In this document: positions 14,101 through 25,032 of the stretch, piece by piece
Layout: the number at the start of each line of letters is the position of its first letter
How positions within the stretch are numbered: the stretch's first letter is position 1
Origin: Smittia aterrima
Lineage: Eukaryota > Arthropoda > Insecta > Diptera > Chironomidae
DNA length: 64,000 nt
Assembly: GCA_033063855.1 (NCBI GenBank)
Contig: CP093831.1
Span: 23,374,001 to 23,438,000 of the forward strand
Direction of reading: 5' to 3'
Notes under the pieces: generated by a model
Database searches by the model: none
Seen by the model: the letters and a program-made list of their open reading frames with translations, nothing else
What the model was told of the DNA's origin: nothing
Program-made: the position numbers and the translations under genes

Positions 14101-17100
14101 TCGCTCTCAATTTCTTTACTCCCTCAGCGCTCGATGTAAAATAAAACAACTTCCACTTCTCGGGTTGCAATTTTCCCAAGATTTTCTTTTGAAGTCGACT
14201 TTTCTTAATGGAAGGAAATAAAGTTTCAATTAAAAAGAAAAATTTTATGTCTTGATCTTGGTGCAAAATATCTCTTCTGGGAATATTTAATTCTTTCGAA
14301 TGTTTCTTCAAGCTTTCAAAGAAAAGTTCTCCCTTTTTAATTGCAGTAGGAGAAGGAGAGAAAAGATTTGAACTACGTTCTTTACAGTTTCCAAGTCTTC
14401 AATTTGCTGATGAAAAAGCTTCTCCATTTACACAACGAAATATTTCTAGAAGTTTAATTTCTCTCCTTCTCTGTGTTGTTCTCATTTTAGCAAGAGCATC
14501 ACAAACTTTTCATTTCGCGACAGAATTTGATACATTTCTGTTCTTCCGCTTGTCGTGCTGATGATGAAGCACCGTCAACAACTTTGAAGAATTTCTTTAA
14601 TTATTTTCTTTCCTTTTCAACGATTTTTCTTATGACAAACAAAGCAATGTCATCGGATAATTTGAAACTGTTTGTGCAATGAATAAATTCAACTTTCGAG
14701 TTCATTTGGGTTAAAGCGATAGAAGAGAAAAAGGGTGTGACAGCTATTTTTGATTATTCTACAGAAATTTTGAGTGTGCAATGATGTGTGCAACGTAAAC
14801 TTCCGATGACGCAATGATTTATGAAACTCATTGTTCTATTTCTTTCTTTCTAGAAAATGCGTCAATTCCAGAAAACCCTCGAGGACTTGAGTTCACGTGT
14901 GAGTCAAGCCGAACAACTGGCACACTCATGGCAAACCCCAGCATCAGCGAACGAAGCCGTCGATCAAATGCAGTATTTGCAACGACTTAAAGACCAAATG
15001 ACGACAGCAGGAGCTCTGTTAGACGATTGCAATGAACAGCAAAGTTTCTTCACCGCGAATCACGTGTTAGTTCCTAGTCAGTGCTTGTCGAAGCTTGAAG
15101 ATTTAAACACGCGTATGAAGCTGCTTCAGATGGCAATTGATGAGAGACATAAAGTTCTTGTTCAAGTTGGCGGAAGTCAGTTGAGCGCATCGATGACCGA
15201 CAACAATCGAAACATGCACAACACAGCGGGAACCATTGGACCCGTCCCCAACCTTTCAATGAGTGTAAAGTCGCCCTGGGAAAGAGCCGCAACTCCAGCT
15301 AACGTGCCTTACTATATCAACCACGAACGTGAAACAACGACTTGGGATCATCCAGAAATGATTGAGCTGATGAAGTCTCTTTCTGATTTGAACGATATTC
15401 GCTTCTCGGCCTATCGAACGGCCATGAAACTCCGAACTGTTCAGAAACGTCTCGCCTTCGATCAGATTCAAATGTCAGTCGCAATCGAACGCTTTGACAT
15501 TCATGGATTAAGAGCGCAGAACGATAAACTCATCGATATACCGGACATGACGACAGTTCTACATTCGCTCTACGTGACACTTGAACAGCCGATTGACATG
15601 CCGCTAATGCTTGATCTAGCAATCAATTGGATCCTAAATGTCTACGATTCACAACGAACTGGTCAGATTCGAGTGTTGAGCTTCAAAGTCGGATTGATTT
15701 TGTTATGTCGAGGTCATCTCGATGAGAAATATCGATACTTGTTCCGTTTGATTGCTGACACCGAAAAGAAAGCAGATCAACGAAAGCTTGGACTTCTGCT
15801 TCACGATTGCATTCAAGTTCCAAGACAACTTGGAGAAGTGGCAGCTTTTGGAGGATCGAACATTGAACCTTCGGTTCGTTCATGCTTCGAGAGAGCTGGA
15901 GTTAATCAGAATGGAGATCTCCTCGAGACATCAATTGAAGCTCAACATTTCCTTGGTTGGCTTCAACATGAACCTCAGAGTCTTGTTTGGCTTCCAGTAA
16001 TGCATCGACTGGCAGCAGCTGAAGCAGCGAAACACCAAGCAAAGTGTAACATCTGCAAGGAATATCCCATCGTTGGCTTCCGCTATCGTTGCCTAAAGTG
16101 CTTTAACTTTGACATGTGTCAAACGTGTTTCTTCCATGGCAAGAACGCTAAGAACCACAAGTTGACTCATCCAATGCACGAATATTGCACAACAGTGAGA
16201 GAATTATTTATTTATTCCGAAATATTTTCTTAAATTTAAATTTTCTTCCCTTTTTCAGACGACCTCAACTGAAGACGTTCGTGACTTCACTCGAGCATTG
16301 CGCAACAAGTTCAAGTCACGTAAATATTTCAAGAAACATCCGCGGGTCGGTTATTTGCCTGTTCAAAGTGTTCTCGAAGGCGATGCTTTGGAATCTCCGG
16401 CGCCAAGTCCTCAGCACACAACTCATACGATGCAGAACGATATGCACTCGAGACTCGAAATGTATGCATCGCGTCTGGCACAGGTTGAGTGTGGAACGAG
16501 AAGCAATTCAACGCCAGAAAGTGATGATGAACACCAGATGCCAAGTCAGTTCAATCATACTTCGAATGGCCCCAAGTCACCGAATAATGAAGTGGAAGAG
16601 CGTGAGGAGCTCGAGTCAATCATCAAGGATCTTGAAGAAGAGAATGCGACACTCCAAGCAGAGTACGACAGATTAAAGAACAAGCAAACTCCAACATCGA
16701 CACCTGACGATGCGCAAACAACTCCAACGCAAGGTGGAACAGGTCAAGGACAAGTAAGAGACAAAAAAACTTTTCAAAGAACTTTTTTTTGATTTAATTT
16801 AAATATTTTAATTTAAGGACATGATGGCTGAAGCTAAGCTACTGCGACAACATAAAGGTCGACTCGAAGCACGAATGCAAATCCTTGAAGACCACAATCG
16901 TCAACTCGAAGCTCAACTTCAAAGGCTTCGTCAGTTACTGGATGAGGTTTGTAACCCAAAATTCATTTGTAAAAGTTTAAATTAAAAAATGTTTCACATT
17001 CTCTAAAGCCAAATTCAACAAGAGCGTCAACTCTTCAAACACGATCGGTTACGGCTTCGCAACTTAACACGGAATCGCCCGCCAGACTCCAACAGAATGG

Positions 17101-18207
17101 GCATTACACAGAACAGAATTCAAGTGAGTTTTCTCTTCTTAATTAGAGTCAATATCAATTGGATTTAATTGACATGGTGATGGAGACTTTGTCTCTGGGT
17201 GGTTGAATGAAAATTGAACAATTCACTGGAAACTGAAACCAAAACTAACTTCACAATTCAATTAACAAAATCCTTCTCTTCTGTCTATCTCGTTACTTGG
17301 TTGGATTGGGTTAGATGGCACACAAGATGGAAATAACACTTTAGGAATGGGAACTGCACCGGGCGCACTCATGAATGAATCCATGTCGATTAGGGAGGAA
17401 CGACCGCCACCGCCTCCCCACACAAACCTCCTACACATGGCTGGTAAATTTCATTGTTGATAGACTGTCCGCATGCTACTTTGATTAATGATGAACGATA
17501 ACACGTTTAATTGCATGATTTTTAATTGAGTTCGAGTCCGAATTGATTGTCATGTGGCGAGCACAGAAATCACGATGTCTCGGAATGAAAAATGATTGCA
17601 ATTTCAAGCAGATTAATCTCTACTAATTTTTCAAAGCTTTTTAACAAACATTTTTCTTCTCTCTCTCTTTCCCCTTTGACTCTTCTGTTAACAAAATCCT
17701 CAACCAAACAGGACGAATGTAAATAGCAAAAACAAGAAAGAACCAACCCAGCCGACCAAAGCCAGCCGTATCGGATGTGGAGAAAAAGTTTGTTGCCGAA
17801 ACAATTAATTAATTAGTCATGAGGATGGACGAAGAGCCGATTAAAATTAATTCCCTTTTTCTGTGGTTTTTTAATGACGAATACTTAAATAAGCTACGCA
17901 AATAAAAAAAAACTCGACGAGAACTCACAAAGAGGAGGTGCAAAAGTTTAATGAATAAATATTAATAATAACATTAACTAGATTAATAAATAATTAACAA
18001 TACTGTCGATAATATCGCGCTTAAAGCTGGTAGATGGAACATTAACTCTCACTCATTCTCTCATTGAGCTACTTTTGTATAATTTCAATTTCTTCCCTCG
18101 AACGCGAATGTCTAGGCGACTTAAATAAGGCGCTGAAGGACCTCGTCAACGTTATAACCGATCAGGAAATTGAGCAAAGCGATTTGAACGAGAACGAGAT
18201 TGAGTGA
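4947..18207 (+). CDS. Dys: Dystrophin, C-terminal part (5' end outside the window)
   Basis: Exons are 4947-5119, 6238-6394, 7716-7839, 7905-8059, 14854-16194, 16259-16753, 16818-16946, 17009-17123, 17315-17443 and 18116-18207. All phases agree, giving 969 aa in the window. Dystrophin links cortical actin to the membrane dystroglycan complex. Exons 1-4 and the start of the fifth encode spectrin-type repeats (for example [19 protein letters not shown]). The large exon then carries a WW domain ([19 protein letters not shown] ... TTTWDHPEM), the EF-hand-like region and a ZZ zinc finger with CNIC, CLKC and CQTC pairs and closing histidines. The later exons encode the coiled coil that in this family binds dystrobrevin and syntrophin. 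The proline-rich ERPPPPPH tail and HMAG lead into alternative ends. N-terminal actin-binding exons lie upstream of the window. The gene symbol is used in the sense of the insect orthologue. Confidence 0.95.
5120..6237 (+). other. Dys: Dystrophin intron (1.1 kb)
   Basis: The intron is bounded by a GTGAGA donor and a TTTCACAG acceptor. The flanking exons join in phase 2 (AG|A). I see no exon or conserved element inside it. The inverted duplication ends just inside its 5' edge. Confidence 0.7.
6395..7715 (+). other. Dys: Dystrophin intron (1.3 kb)
   Basis: The donor GTAAGT follows GCAAAGCAACTT and the acceptor is CATTCCCAG. The open frames inside, such as those at 6669-7077, lack splice support and look like chance frames in AT-rich DNA. 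Confidence 0.7.
8060..11906 (+). other. Dys: Long dystrophin intron, 5' part
   Basis: This is the first part of the 6.8 kb intron between the exons ending at 8059 and starting at 14854. An open frame of 76 codons at 9772-10002 with a heptad-like composition is the only notable coding signal (see findings). A CG-rich patch at 9590-9720 resembles an insect 5' UTR, but nothing confirms it. The rest shows no feature I can support. Confidence 0.5.
11907..12305 (+). CDS. Dys: Dystrophin alternative internal first exon (short isoform)
   Basis: This exon is open from the ATG at 11907 for 133 codons and ends in GAACAAGAG followed by the donor GTAAAC. It joins in phase 0 to the shared exon at 14854, which starts AAA ATG CGT. 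The predicted short product is 899 aa and keeps part of the last spectrin-type region, the WW, EF-hand-like and ZZ domains and the C-terminal coiled coil. The new N-terminus is polar, rich in Ser, Asp and Glu, and has no domain I recognise. Insect and vertebrate dystrophin genes are known to make short isoforms from internal promoters placed before a downstream spectrin-repeat exon, and this matches that layout. Transcription from here is inferred. Confidence 0.7.
12306..14853 (+). other. Dys: Dystrophin intron, 3' part
   Basis: This is the intron between the internal first exon and the shared exon at 14854. The acceptor is a pyrimidine-rich TTTCTTTCTAG. No coding or repeat feature is evident. 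Confidence 0.6.
17712..17722 (+). CDS. Dys: Dystrophin short alternative terminal exon
   Basis: After the acceptor CCAAACAG at 17711, the frame from exon 17315-17443 completes Gly and then reads Arg-Met-stop (TAA at 17720). This gives an isoform ending HMAGRM. A poly(A) signal AATAAA at 17901-17906 lies about 180 bp downstream, consistent with a genuine 3' end. The alternative is to skip to the exon at 18116. Confidence 0.65.
18116..18207 (+). CDS. Dys: Dystrophin long alternative terminal exon
   Basis: The acceptor TGTCTAG at 18115 is in the correct phase. The exon encodes about 30 residues starting [16 protein letters not shown] and ending NENEIE-stop (TGA at 18205). This resembles the conserved end of dystrophins in other animals, in which HMA is followed by a DL..A...LV.V.TD motif. 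It therefore probably represents the ancestral C-terminus. A splice choice between this exon and the one at 17712 is inferred. Confidence 0.8.
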
Positions 18208-21200
18208 GCGATGCTGATGAAGAATATTTTAATCATAGCGTTAACGCACTGGAATTAATTAGAAAATATTTGTTTGATAGATAAAGTAAATTCTTTTATT
18301 TGTTGAAGAAAAAGAAATTCTTAGAACGAAGTTCATTCCCTTTGTAAACTCTTTTGTACTTGAGATATATTTTCAATTATATTTCCTCTTTCATCTCATA
18401 AGTAATAAGCAGAGAAACTTGACAAGAAACGCTGTCAAAAAGCAATTGTTTAATGTTTGTTTCTTAATTGGTTTTATTGCTTATTTATTACAATTTTTTT
18501 ATGTTTTAATTAGAATCACGTCGCTGCAGTTGATTTATTGCTGTGCAGACATTTTAATGAGAAAAACTTTTTGCAAAACGAAAAAAAAAAACCAAAAGTA
18601 ACTCAAACTTATCAGAAAACTAAAGTTAAAGGCATAAATATCATTAAATAATCGATAAACAAGAAAATATCATCAAATTTAAGCGAAATTGGAGTAAGCG
18701 TAGTCAAAGTTTGATAAGAAAATTGCATTAGTCAAGAAGTCATATCAGTTTTAACGAATGGAAGTTAGCAGACGTAAAAATAAAGAAGAAAATTTGTTAT
18801 TGGCAATGAAAATTGTTTTTCCTTCGACCATTTCCACCAACACAACACACCACAACTTATCAGAAAGAATCCAAACATATTCAAAGTGTCAATTCGATTT
18901 CGTTTTGCATTTACACGAAGACGTGAGGAAACAAAATAAAATCTCAGACTTTAAAATATCGAAGAATATCACATTTCAAACTAATATTTCTGTGAAATAT
19001 AAACTTTTGCTCTATCGATTTAATCCGATTTACCAACAAGACTTCAACTTCTTTCCACTTTATAAAAAAAAATCCACAAATCTAATCATTCAAGCGAGAG
19101 AATCTTGCATGTCCTGTAGAGCTTGTTCAACTTCAGAAGTTTTCTGCGAATTTAAAGCTCCATTGAACTCTTTTAAACAGTTTTTTTTTACCACGAGATG
19201 AAGACCAAAAGGGAAATGAGAACTAATTCAATTTTTTTCAATCGAAGAAGTGAAGCAAACTCGATCTTGCGTATCGAGTTGAGAGAATCTTCAAGTCTTT
19301 CCCTTGGCTGACTCTTAAGAGAAATGAAAATCTACAAAAGTCACAACCAATGTCTAACCAAATAAGAAAGGAGAATGAAAATGTTTTAAAGTATCAACTT
19401 GTTAGTAGTTTTTATCAGAAATGGAAGCAGACGGAGATGAAGTTACGATGCACTTTTATTACTCACATCCAATATGACTCCTCGTGTTTTCCTCCTCGAC
19501 TTTTAGATGAACAGACATCAATTTTTATAAATGAAACATATCGAAGAAAACAACAAGCGAATGAAACGAAGTTAATGGAAACATTTTTGTTAACGACAAT
19601 CAAGTTTTGTTTTCATTTTCTCACAAAACGATTGAGAAGTCAAATCGGAAAAAATCTTCAACAAACACTTGCTCGCAAATTTATCAAAACAAAAACTGAA
19701 ATATCTTGAAAAATAATTTGGAGCACACTAAATATTGTAAAGCATGATTATTGGAAACGACGAGATAACAAATTGGAGGATGAAGTTGTTACACAATAAA
19801 TGAAAATAAAAGTTTTCTTGAAATATAACAAACATTGTCTTTGTTATTAGAATGTAAAAAATATTTCTTTGTTTAAGTGTATTATTTCAGCTCGATCATA
19901 AAAAGAAGGTTTTAGCAGTTTGAGGACGAACTTAGTGAAAGGGCTTTTTATCCGAAGTTTTTCGAACTTCAGAAAGGTCTTGAGCTCATCGACTAAGACA
20001 AAATAAAGAAACTCAAATATTTTCCTTCGCATAAAAGTCACTACAAAGTTAAATGCAAGGTCTTCATGCCCAAAGACATCGACACAAAATGTTGAAACAC
20101 ATGAATAAGGGAAAACCCAACGAATGTGACGAAAACTTTATTGAATTTTCGTGACGACAAACGACATCATGTTAACCAAAATGAAATAACAGAGAAGATA
20201 AATGTTTAACTAACCATGTCTGCTCGATTTTTTTTTTCAGATGGAAACTTTCAAGTTTGTTCGTCGAACAATTTTATAAGCTCATCGTAGCCCCCCCCCC
20301 CTTCCCGCAGAAGAACGAGACAGAAACATAAAATAGAATTTGTTAAACTTTTCAACCTTTTAAATCCGCTCGGAACTTTCCAGTTTATTCTTTAACAGAT
20401 TTTCCGCAAGAAGAAAAGCTTAAAGATGAAGATTTATTTTCTCTCTGCAACCGAGGCATTGGTGCAAAAGCAACCGATGCCGAAATATTTTATGTTTCCT
20501 TGTTTTGACTCATGAATTTCATTTATGTTCTCGTGAAAATGCCTTTCATGTTCATCCGCGCTGAGTTTTTATGAGTTCTCCATTAAAAACGTCACTCGCA
20601 TTGCAGATTTTCACAGCTCTCAGTGGTTTACCAAGAACCTGTCCGCTTAACTATCCAATTTTGTGTGTCTGTGTTGAAAGCTAAATCAGACAACTGAGTG
20701 TCCTTGAAAGTCCTTGGCTTTGAACTTTTTCTCATCAACAGGACAAAATTAAAATTAACTCAGTGTCGAATTACATTTTTCATTCGTTTGTTGACCGAGC
20801 TTTATGATAATCGAGATCAGATTAGCAATTTTCTCGTGGAATGAAATTAATTGATTTGTGGTTTTGAACATTCCTTAAATGAATTCCTTCTGTGTTCAAG
20901 GAAGAGAGAGATAGAGAGCTATAAGGATTAGGAAAATTTCTTTGTCAAATCTATTCTCCGGGTTTCATTGGAAATTCAAATTTTCCTTTTGAACATGAGA
21001 AGATCTCTGCACAGCAAAGATTTTGCTGACACATTTTCTCGACTCATTTGCACTTTCCGAGATATTCGAAGCATAATTTTTGAGCAGCTCCGAGCAAGAA
21101 CAATTTATCTCGAACCTTAAACAGAGAATTTAAAGAGAAACACTTCCGGCAATTGCGATAAGAATCGTAGAGCTTTGACTTTTAGAAACGTCAGTTGTAA

Positions 21201-21458
21201 TTTAAAATGTTTCCAAGGATTTCTTGTCAAGTTGTTGAAAAATTCATTGCTTGAGATTTGTAAATGAATTTCCAGCGATTATTTCTACGAAATGATCAAA
21301 TATTTAACATCAAAGATATTTCTACTGAATTTCAGAATTCGTCTGTAAAAAAACTCATTTCGTCATCGACTTCTCGTTGCGCAAATGAAAAAAACAAACG
21401 TTGCTCTAAAAAAACGTGCACTCGCATTGTAATCGCATGTTTAATTAACGTTGTTAAT
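18208..21458. other. Gene-poor stretch downstream of dystrophin
   Basis: The 3' UTR of dystrophin probably extends into its first few hundred bases. Two longer open frames (18758-19201 and 19350-19709) have biased AT-rich composition and no recognisable domain, so I do not call them genes. A run of about 13 cytosines lies near 20290. Confidence 0.5.
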
Positions 21459-21467
21459 ATTTGAAGA
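21459..21467 (+). repeat. Target-site duplication, left copy
   Basis: ATTTGAAGA abuts the left terminus of the Foldback-like element. The same nine bases directly follow the right terminus at 25024-25032. Confidence 0.85.
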
Positions 21468-21758
21468 ACTGTAGAAAAGTTAGCCTGCAGGCTGATCCAT
21501 GGATCGGATCCATGGATCCAAATAGATGCAAAAACGAACTTTGGATCCATGGATCGAAAAGGGGAAATCTAATTTTCAAATCTTGATATTTCGATCCATG
21601 GATCTAGGATCCGTGGATCCAAAAGGGATTTTTTACTGAGAGCGGGTTCTCGCTTCATGGATTAGGGATCCATGGATCGAAAGGGAATTTTTATTTAAAG
21701 TTCGTTTTTGCCTCAATTTGGATCCATGGATCAGCCTGCAGGCTAACTTTTCTACAGT
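21468..21758 (+). repeat. Left arm of the Foldback-like element
   Basis: The arm holds about eight GATCCATGGATC-type palindromes separated by AT-rich spacers. Unlike the right arm, its inner end also carries an inverted copy of the outer terminus (21721-21758), so it could be a 291 bp element in itself. However, the inner flank AATTTTAAT does not match the outer flank ATTTGAAGA, which argues that the mobilised unit is the larger one. Confidence 0.8.
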
Positions 21759-22127
21759 AATTTTAATCTCAGATTGTCTTCACTTTATGCCATTCCATAA
21801 GAATAATTTTTGTAAACAAATTGCGAGCAACGAATTAAAATTCGTGACCATGATCACCCTACTTAAGTTGAAAATCGCGAATGACGTCGACGGCGAATTT
21901 GATAAGGCGTCGATAAGTAATAAGTTGATAACCTTGTTAAGCTTTTCTTGGAAATATTTTTTGCGAATTGAAAATTAATTGACAATCCAACAATTAATTC
22001 CTCAAATTGATAAAAGATAATTGAACTGTTTTTGGTGCTTTTCACAAAGATAAATATTTTGCGACAATAAATATTCGATAAGTTTTCTGTTCAAGCTCAT
22101 TCCGTTAGCTTCAGTCTTTCTGTAAAC

Positions 22128-22945
22128 ATGTGAGTCAGTGAAAGTGAAAATAATTAAAACTTAATTTATTTTATTTCGACAGGCGATCAATATTTTTCGT
22201 CGTCTTGATACTTAGCATTACAATCAAAATCTCTCAAGGAGTGATTTTCGATTGCAAATTCTATTCTCCTAGTTGGAACATCATCGGAGAAGTTTACACT
22301 TGCGACGCAACTGTTCTTACTTCAGAAAGTGGAGTAATTCTTGAGAATGTGCGTGGGAGCCATTTAGCAGGAAAGAGCAATCTCGACGTCGAGTACTTGT
22401 ATTTTTACAATCAAGACTTAACTTTCATTCCGAAAGAAATCGAAAAGTTCTTTCCAAACCTAAAAGGAATTGATATTCGATATTCGAACTTAGCTACGAT
22501 ATCGTCCGAAGACTTGAAGCCTTTTCCGCAGCTTTTAACGTTTGTATTGAATATCGGAAATTTAGTTTCTCTTGACGGCAACTTATTCCAGCACAACTTA
22601 AACCTTAAATATGTTAGCTTTACTTCCAACAAAATCGAACATGTCGGACACAATTTATTGGGCGGATTGAACCAGTTGCAAACTGCTGACTTTCAAGATA
22701 ACTCTTGTATTTACTGGTATGCAAATTCTTTGGAAGATATCAGATTGTTGAACGAGCAACTTCCGATTCTCTGTCCACCAATTGAAGTTGATGAATGCAG
22801 TGATCAACTTTTACTTTGCAACAGCGAAATTTCTGATTTACTATTGCAAAATGAAAATTTAACCAAATCAAATGAAAAGGCAAATGAACGAATCGAAGAA
22901 CTTGAGATGTTAGTCAGAGAATTACTTGCCAGTACTTGTTCTTAA
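22128..22945 (+). CDS. Secreted leucine-rich-repeat protein with C-terminal coiled coil
   Basis: Two exons are predicted: 22128-22129 (the AT of the start codon) and 22183-22945. The intron splits the ATG (AT|GTGAGT...CGACAG|G) and restores an uninterrupted frame of 254 aa. It starts with a signal peptide (MRSIFFVVLILSITI, cleavage near residue 20). An N-terminal Cys-containing cap follows, then four or five LRRs (for example LKGIDIRYSNLATI and LKYVSFTSNKIEHV), a Cys cap and a heptad coiled coil at about 210-250. A poly(A)-like AATAAA overlaps and follows the stop. Small secreted LRR proteins of this form are common in nematoceran flies; the ligand is unknown. The gene lies wholly inside the Foldback-like element. 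Confidence 0.8.
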
Positions 22946-23464
22946 TAAAATTGTTATCAAATTGTGGAATTTTCAATAAAACGTCGTAATAAAGATTTCG
23001 ATAAATGGCTCAACTTTTAAATTTATCAGAACTTTGGACTTTGAGTTAGAACTTTGCCTATGCATTTTGACTTTGCCTTTGTACTTCTCTTTGACTCACA
23101 ACCAGCAAAATGCCGAAACGATTGAGAAAGATATCAATCAACTATTCTTATAAATTTGTAGTTCAACTGAATACAAAAAATTTCTTTTATTGTCGAATTG
23201 ACAGTAACATTTGTGTTCTATTTCGTCCGTAGATTTGATGTCCACTGCTGAATAAATATTTTCATTTCGAGTTTTTTGAAGTGTCTCTATAAATTTTAAA
23301 GCAAATCAGACCAACAAGGCTTGAGCACTTTAATCATTTTCCTGAAATATTAAAGCAATCGGATTACACATTTCAATACATTTGACCTCATTCATCTGAC
23401 GACAACTTTCCAATGATCAACCTCTGTTAGATTACAAATGTAAATGATTTAATGAAATCATCCA
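22946..23464. other. Spacer between LRR gene and copia fragment
   Basis: This is AT-rich DNA with no open frame of note. It contains a likely AATAAA at 22974-22980 for the LRR gene. Copia homology stops abruptly near 23465. Confidence 0.5.
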
Positions 23465-24720
23465 GACACTTTCATTAACTTGTTCATCATGGCATTATCG
23501 TTGCCTGTGATGAGAAAATCATCAACGTGTACCAAAAGGAACACGACTACTCCCCCTGATTTGAACATATACAGGCATTTGTCCGCTTTGCTCAAATCCA
23601 ATTTTGCAAAGACTTTCGTTCATTGTTTGATTCCAGACTCTTGCTGCTTGTTTTAGTCCGTACAGGCTTTTCTTTAAGCGATACACCTTGTCTCCTGCTT
23701 CAAACCCTGGAGCCTGTTTCATGTAAATCTCTTCTTCTAGTTTGCCGTTCAAAAACGCCGTTTTGATGTCGTAGTGCTTGACCGTCCAATTCCTGGTTCC
23801 GGCCACTGACAGAAGCATTCTGAAGGTTGTGTTTCTTGCGACTGGAGCAAATACTTCATCATAGTCTTCACCGTGTCTTTGAGAGAACCCTTGAGCTACA
23901 AGTCTTGCCTTCCTTCTTTCAAGCTTTCCGTCAGCATTCATTTTGTTTGTGAGAACCCATTTGGAGCCGACAACGTTCTTTCCATAGGGCAAGTCAACCA
24001 GTTCCCATGTTCCATTCTCCTCGAGTGATTTAAGTTCCTCCATTATTGCTTTCATCCATTCGTCTTTGTGTTTTGATTTCAAAACTTGTTTTAAAGTTTT
24101 AGGTTCCGATTCGTCTTCGTAGACCGTCTTGTGGGCAACAGCTTCTCCAAAACGATCCGGCGGTTGACCTAAATTAGATCTTCCAGACCTCCGCGGCATT
24201 TCCTCAACAATTGAGTTTTCATTTTCATATTCATCGTCACTTTCCTCATTTGCGGTTTCAAAAGATTCATCCAAGTTATTATCATCCAATTGAATGACTT
24301 GTTGTTTTTCTGGAGTTTTCTCTTCTTCAAAGAAATCAATTTCCAATCCATCAATTTCTTCTTCCTCAATTTCATTGAATTGAGTCTTCGATTCCAAAAA
24401 TTTGAAGTCTCTGCTGACAATGATTTTGTAATTTTCATCAGTAAATCGAAAAGCTTTTGAGTGAGAGTCATAACCGACAAACTTCACCTTTTTCGCTTTA
24501 TCGTCAAGCTTCCTTCGCTTTTCATACGGAATCATCACGTAAGCAGGAACTTTCGATTTACATTCAAACATATGGAGAACTTCCGGTTTTACCGTCAACA
24601 AGTCTATTGAATACAAAATTTGCAGTACAAACTGCTTCTGCCCAAAAACTTTTAGGAAGTCCTGACTCAGTCAGCATTGTTCGAGTTGCTTCAACAGAAC
24701 TCGACTTCAACAGAAAAAAT
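23465..24720 (-). pseudogene. Ty1/copia retrotransposon fragment (integrase end to reverse transcriptase)
   Basis: Read from 24720 downward, the fragment starts inside the integrase (motif SGLPKSFWAEAV). It passes the KRRKLDDKAKK...FVGYD segment, crosses an acidic linker, and enters reverse transcriptase (ENGTWELVDLP, GSKWVL, RKARLVAQGFSQ, YDIKTAFLNG, YGLKQAARVWN). It reaches the catalytic VDD box before homology ends. Frameshifts occur near 24600 and 23575. Gag, protease, the integrase catalytic core, RNase H and both LTRs are missing. The 5' side abuts the right Foldback arm directly, so it was truncated by, or captured in, that element. Confidence 0.9.
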
Positions 24721-24724
24721 CCCT

Positions 24725-25023
24725 TTCGATCCATGGATCCTTAATCCATGAAGCGAGAACCCGGTCTCAGTAAAAAAATCCCTTTTGGATCCACGGATCC
24801 AAGATCCATGGATCGAGATATGAAGATTTGAAAATTAGATTTCCCCTTTTCGATCCATGGATCCAAAGTTCGTTTTTGCATCTTTTTGGATCCATGGATC
24901 GGCTTTCGCATCTTTTTCCGATCCATGGATTGATCGATCCACGGATCCAAATCTCGTTTTTGCATCAATATGGATCCATGGATCCGATCCATGGATCAGC
25001 CTGCAGGCTAACTTTTCTACAGT
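24725..25023 (-). repeat. Right arm of the Foldback-like element
   Basis: Its reverse complement matches the left arm in order: terminus, double GATCCATGGATC palindrome, GATGCAAAAACGA spacers, and the GGGTTCTCGCTTCATGGATT segment. It has roughly one additional subrepeat block at 24885-24945. The inner inverted terminus seen in the left arm is absent. Confidence 0.8.
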
Positions 25024-25032
25024 ATTTGAAGA
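25024..25032 (+). repeat. Target-site duplication, right copy
   Basis: ATTTGAAGA follows the terminal ...TCTACAGT directly and matches 21459-21467 in the same orientation. Confidence 0.85.

Larger units (their letters stand above)
21468..25023. mobile_element. Foldback-like composite transposable element with cargo
   Basis: The 3,556 bp unit begins ACTGTAGAAAAGTTAG and ends in its reverse complement. About the first 52 bases of the two ends are identical. A perfect 9-bp direct repeat flanks only these outer ends. Each arm is a long inverted repeat of about 290 bp built from many copies of the palindrome GATCCATGGATC. Long inverted arms with internal subrepeats and a 9-bp target duplication match Foldback elements of the Mutator superfamily. 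No transposase is visible, so it would be non-autonomous. Between the arms lie an intact secreted LRR gene (22128-22945) and a broken copia fragment. Confidence 0.75.

Noticed and set aside
18758..19709. Open frames of 147 and 119 codons downstream of dystrophin
   Set aside because: AT-driven composition, no signal peptide or domain, no conserved motif and no supporting splice sites.
20285..20305. Run of cytosines
   Set aside because: A simple homopolymer tract of about 13 bases. It may be a sequencing-prone site but shows no further structure.
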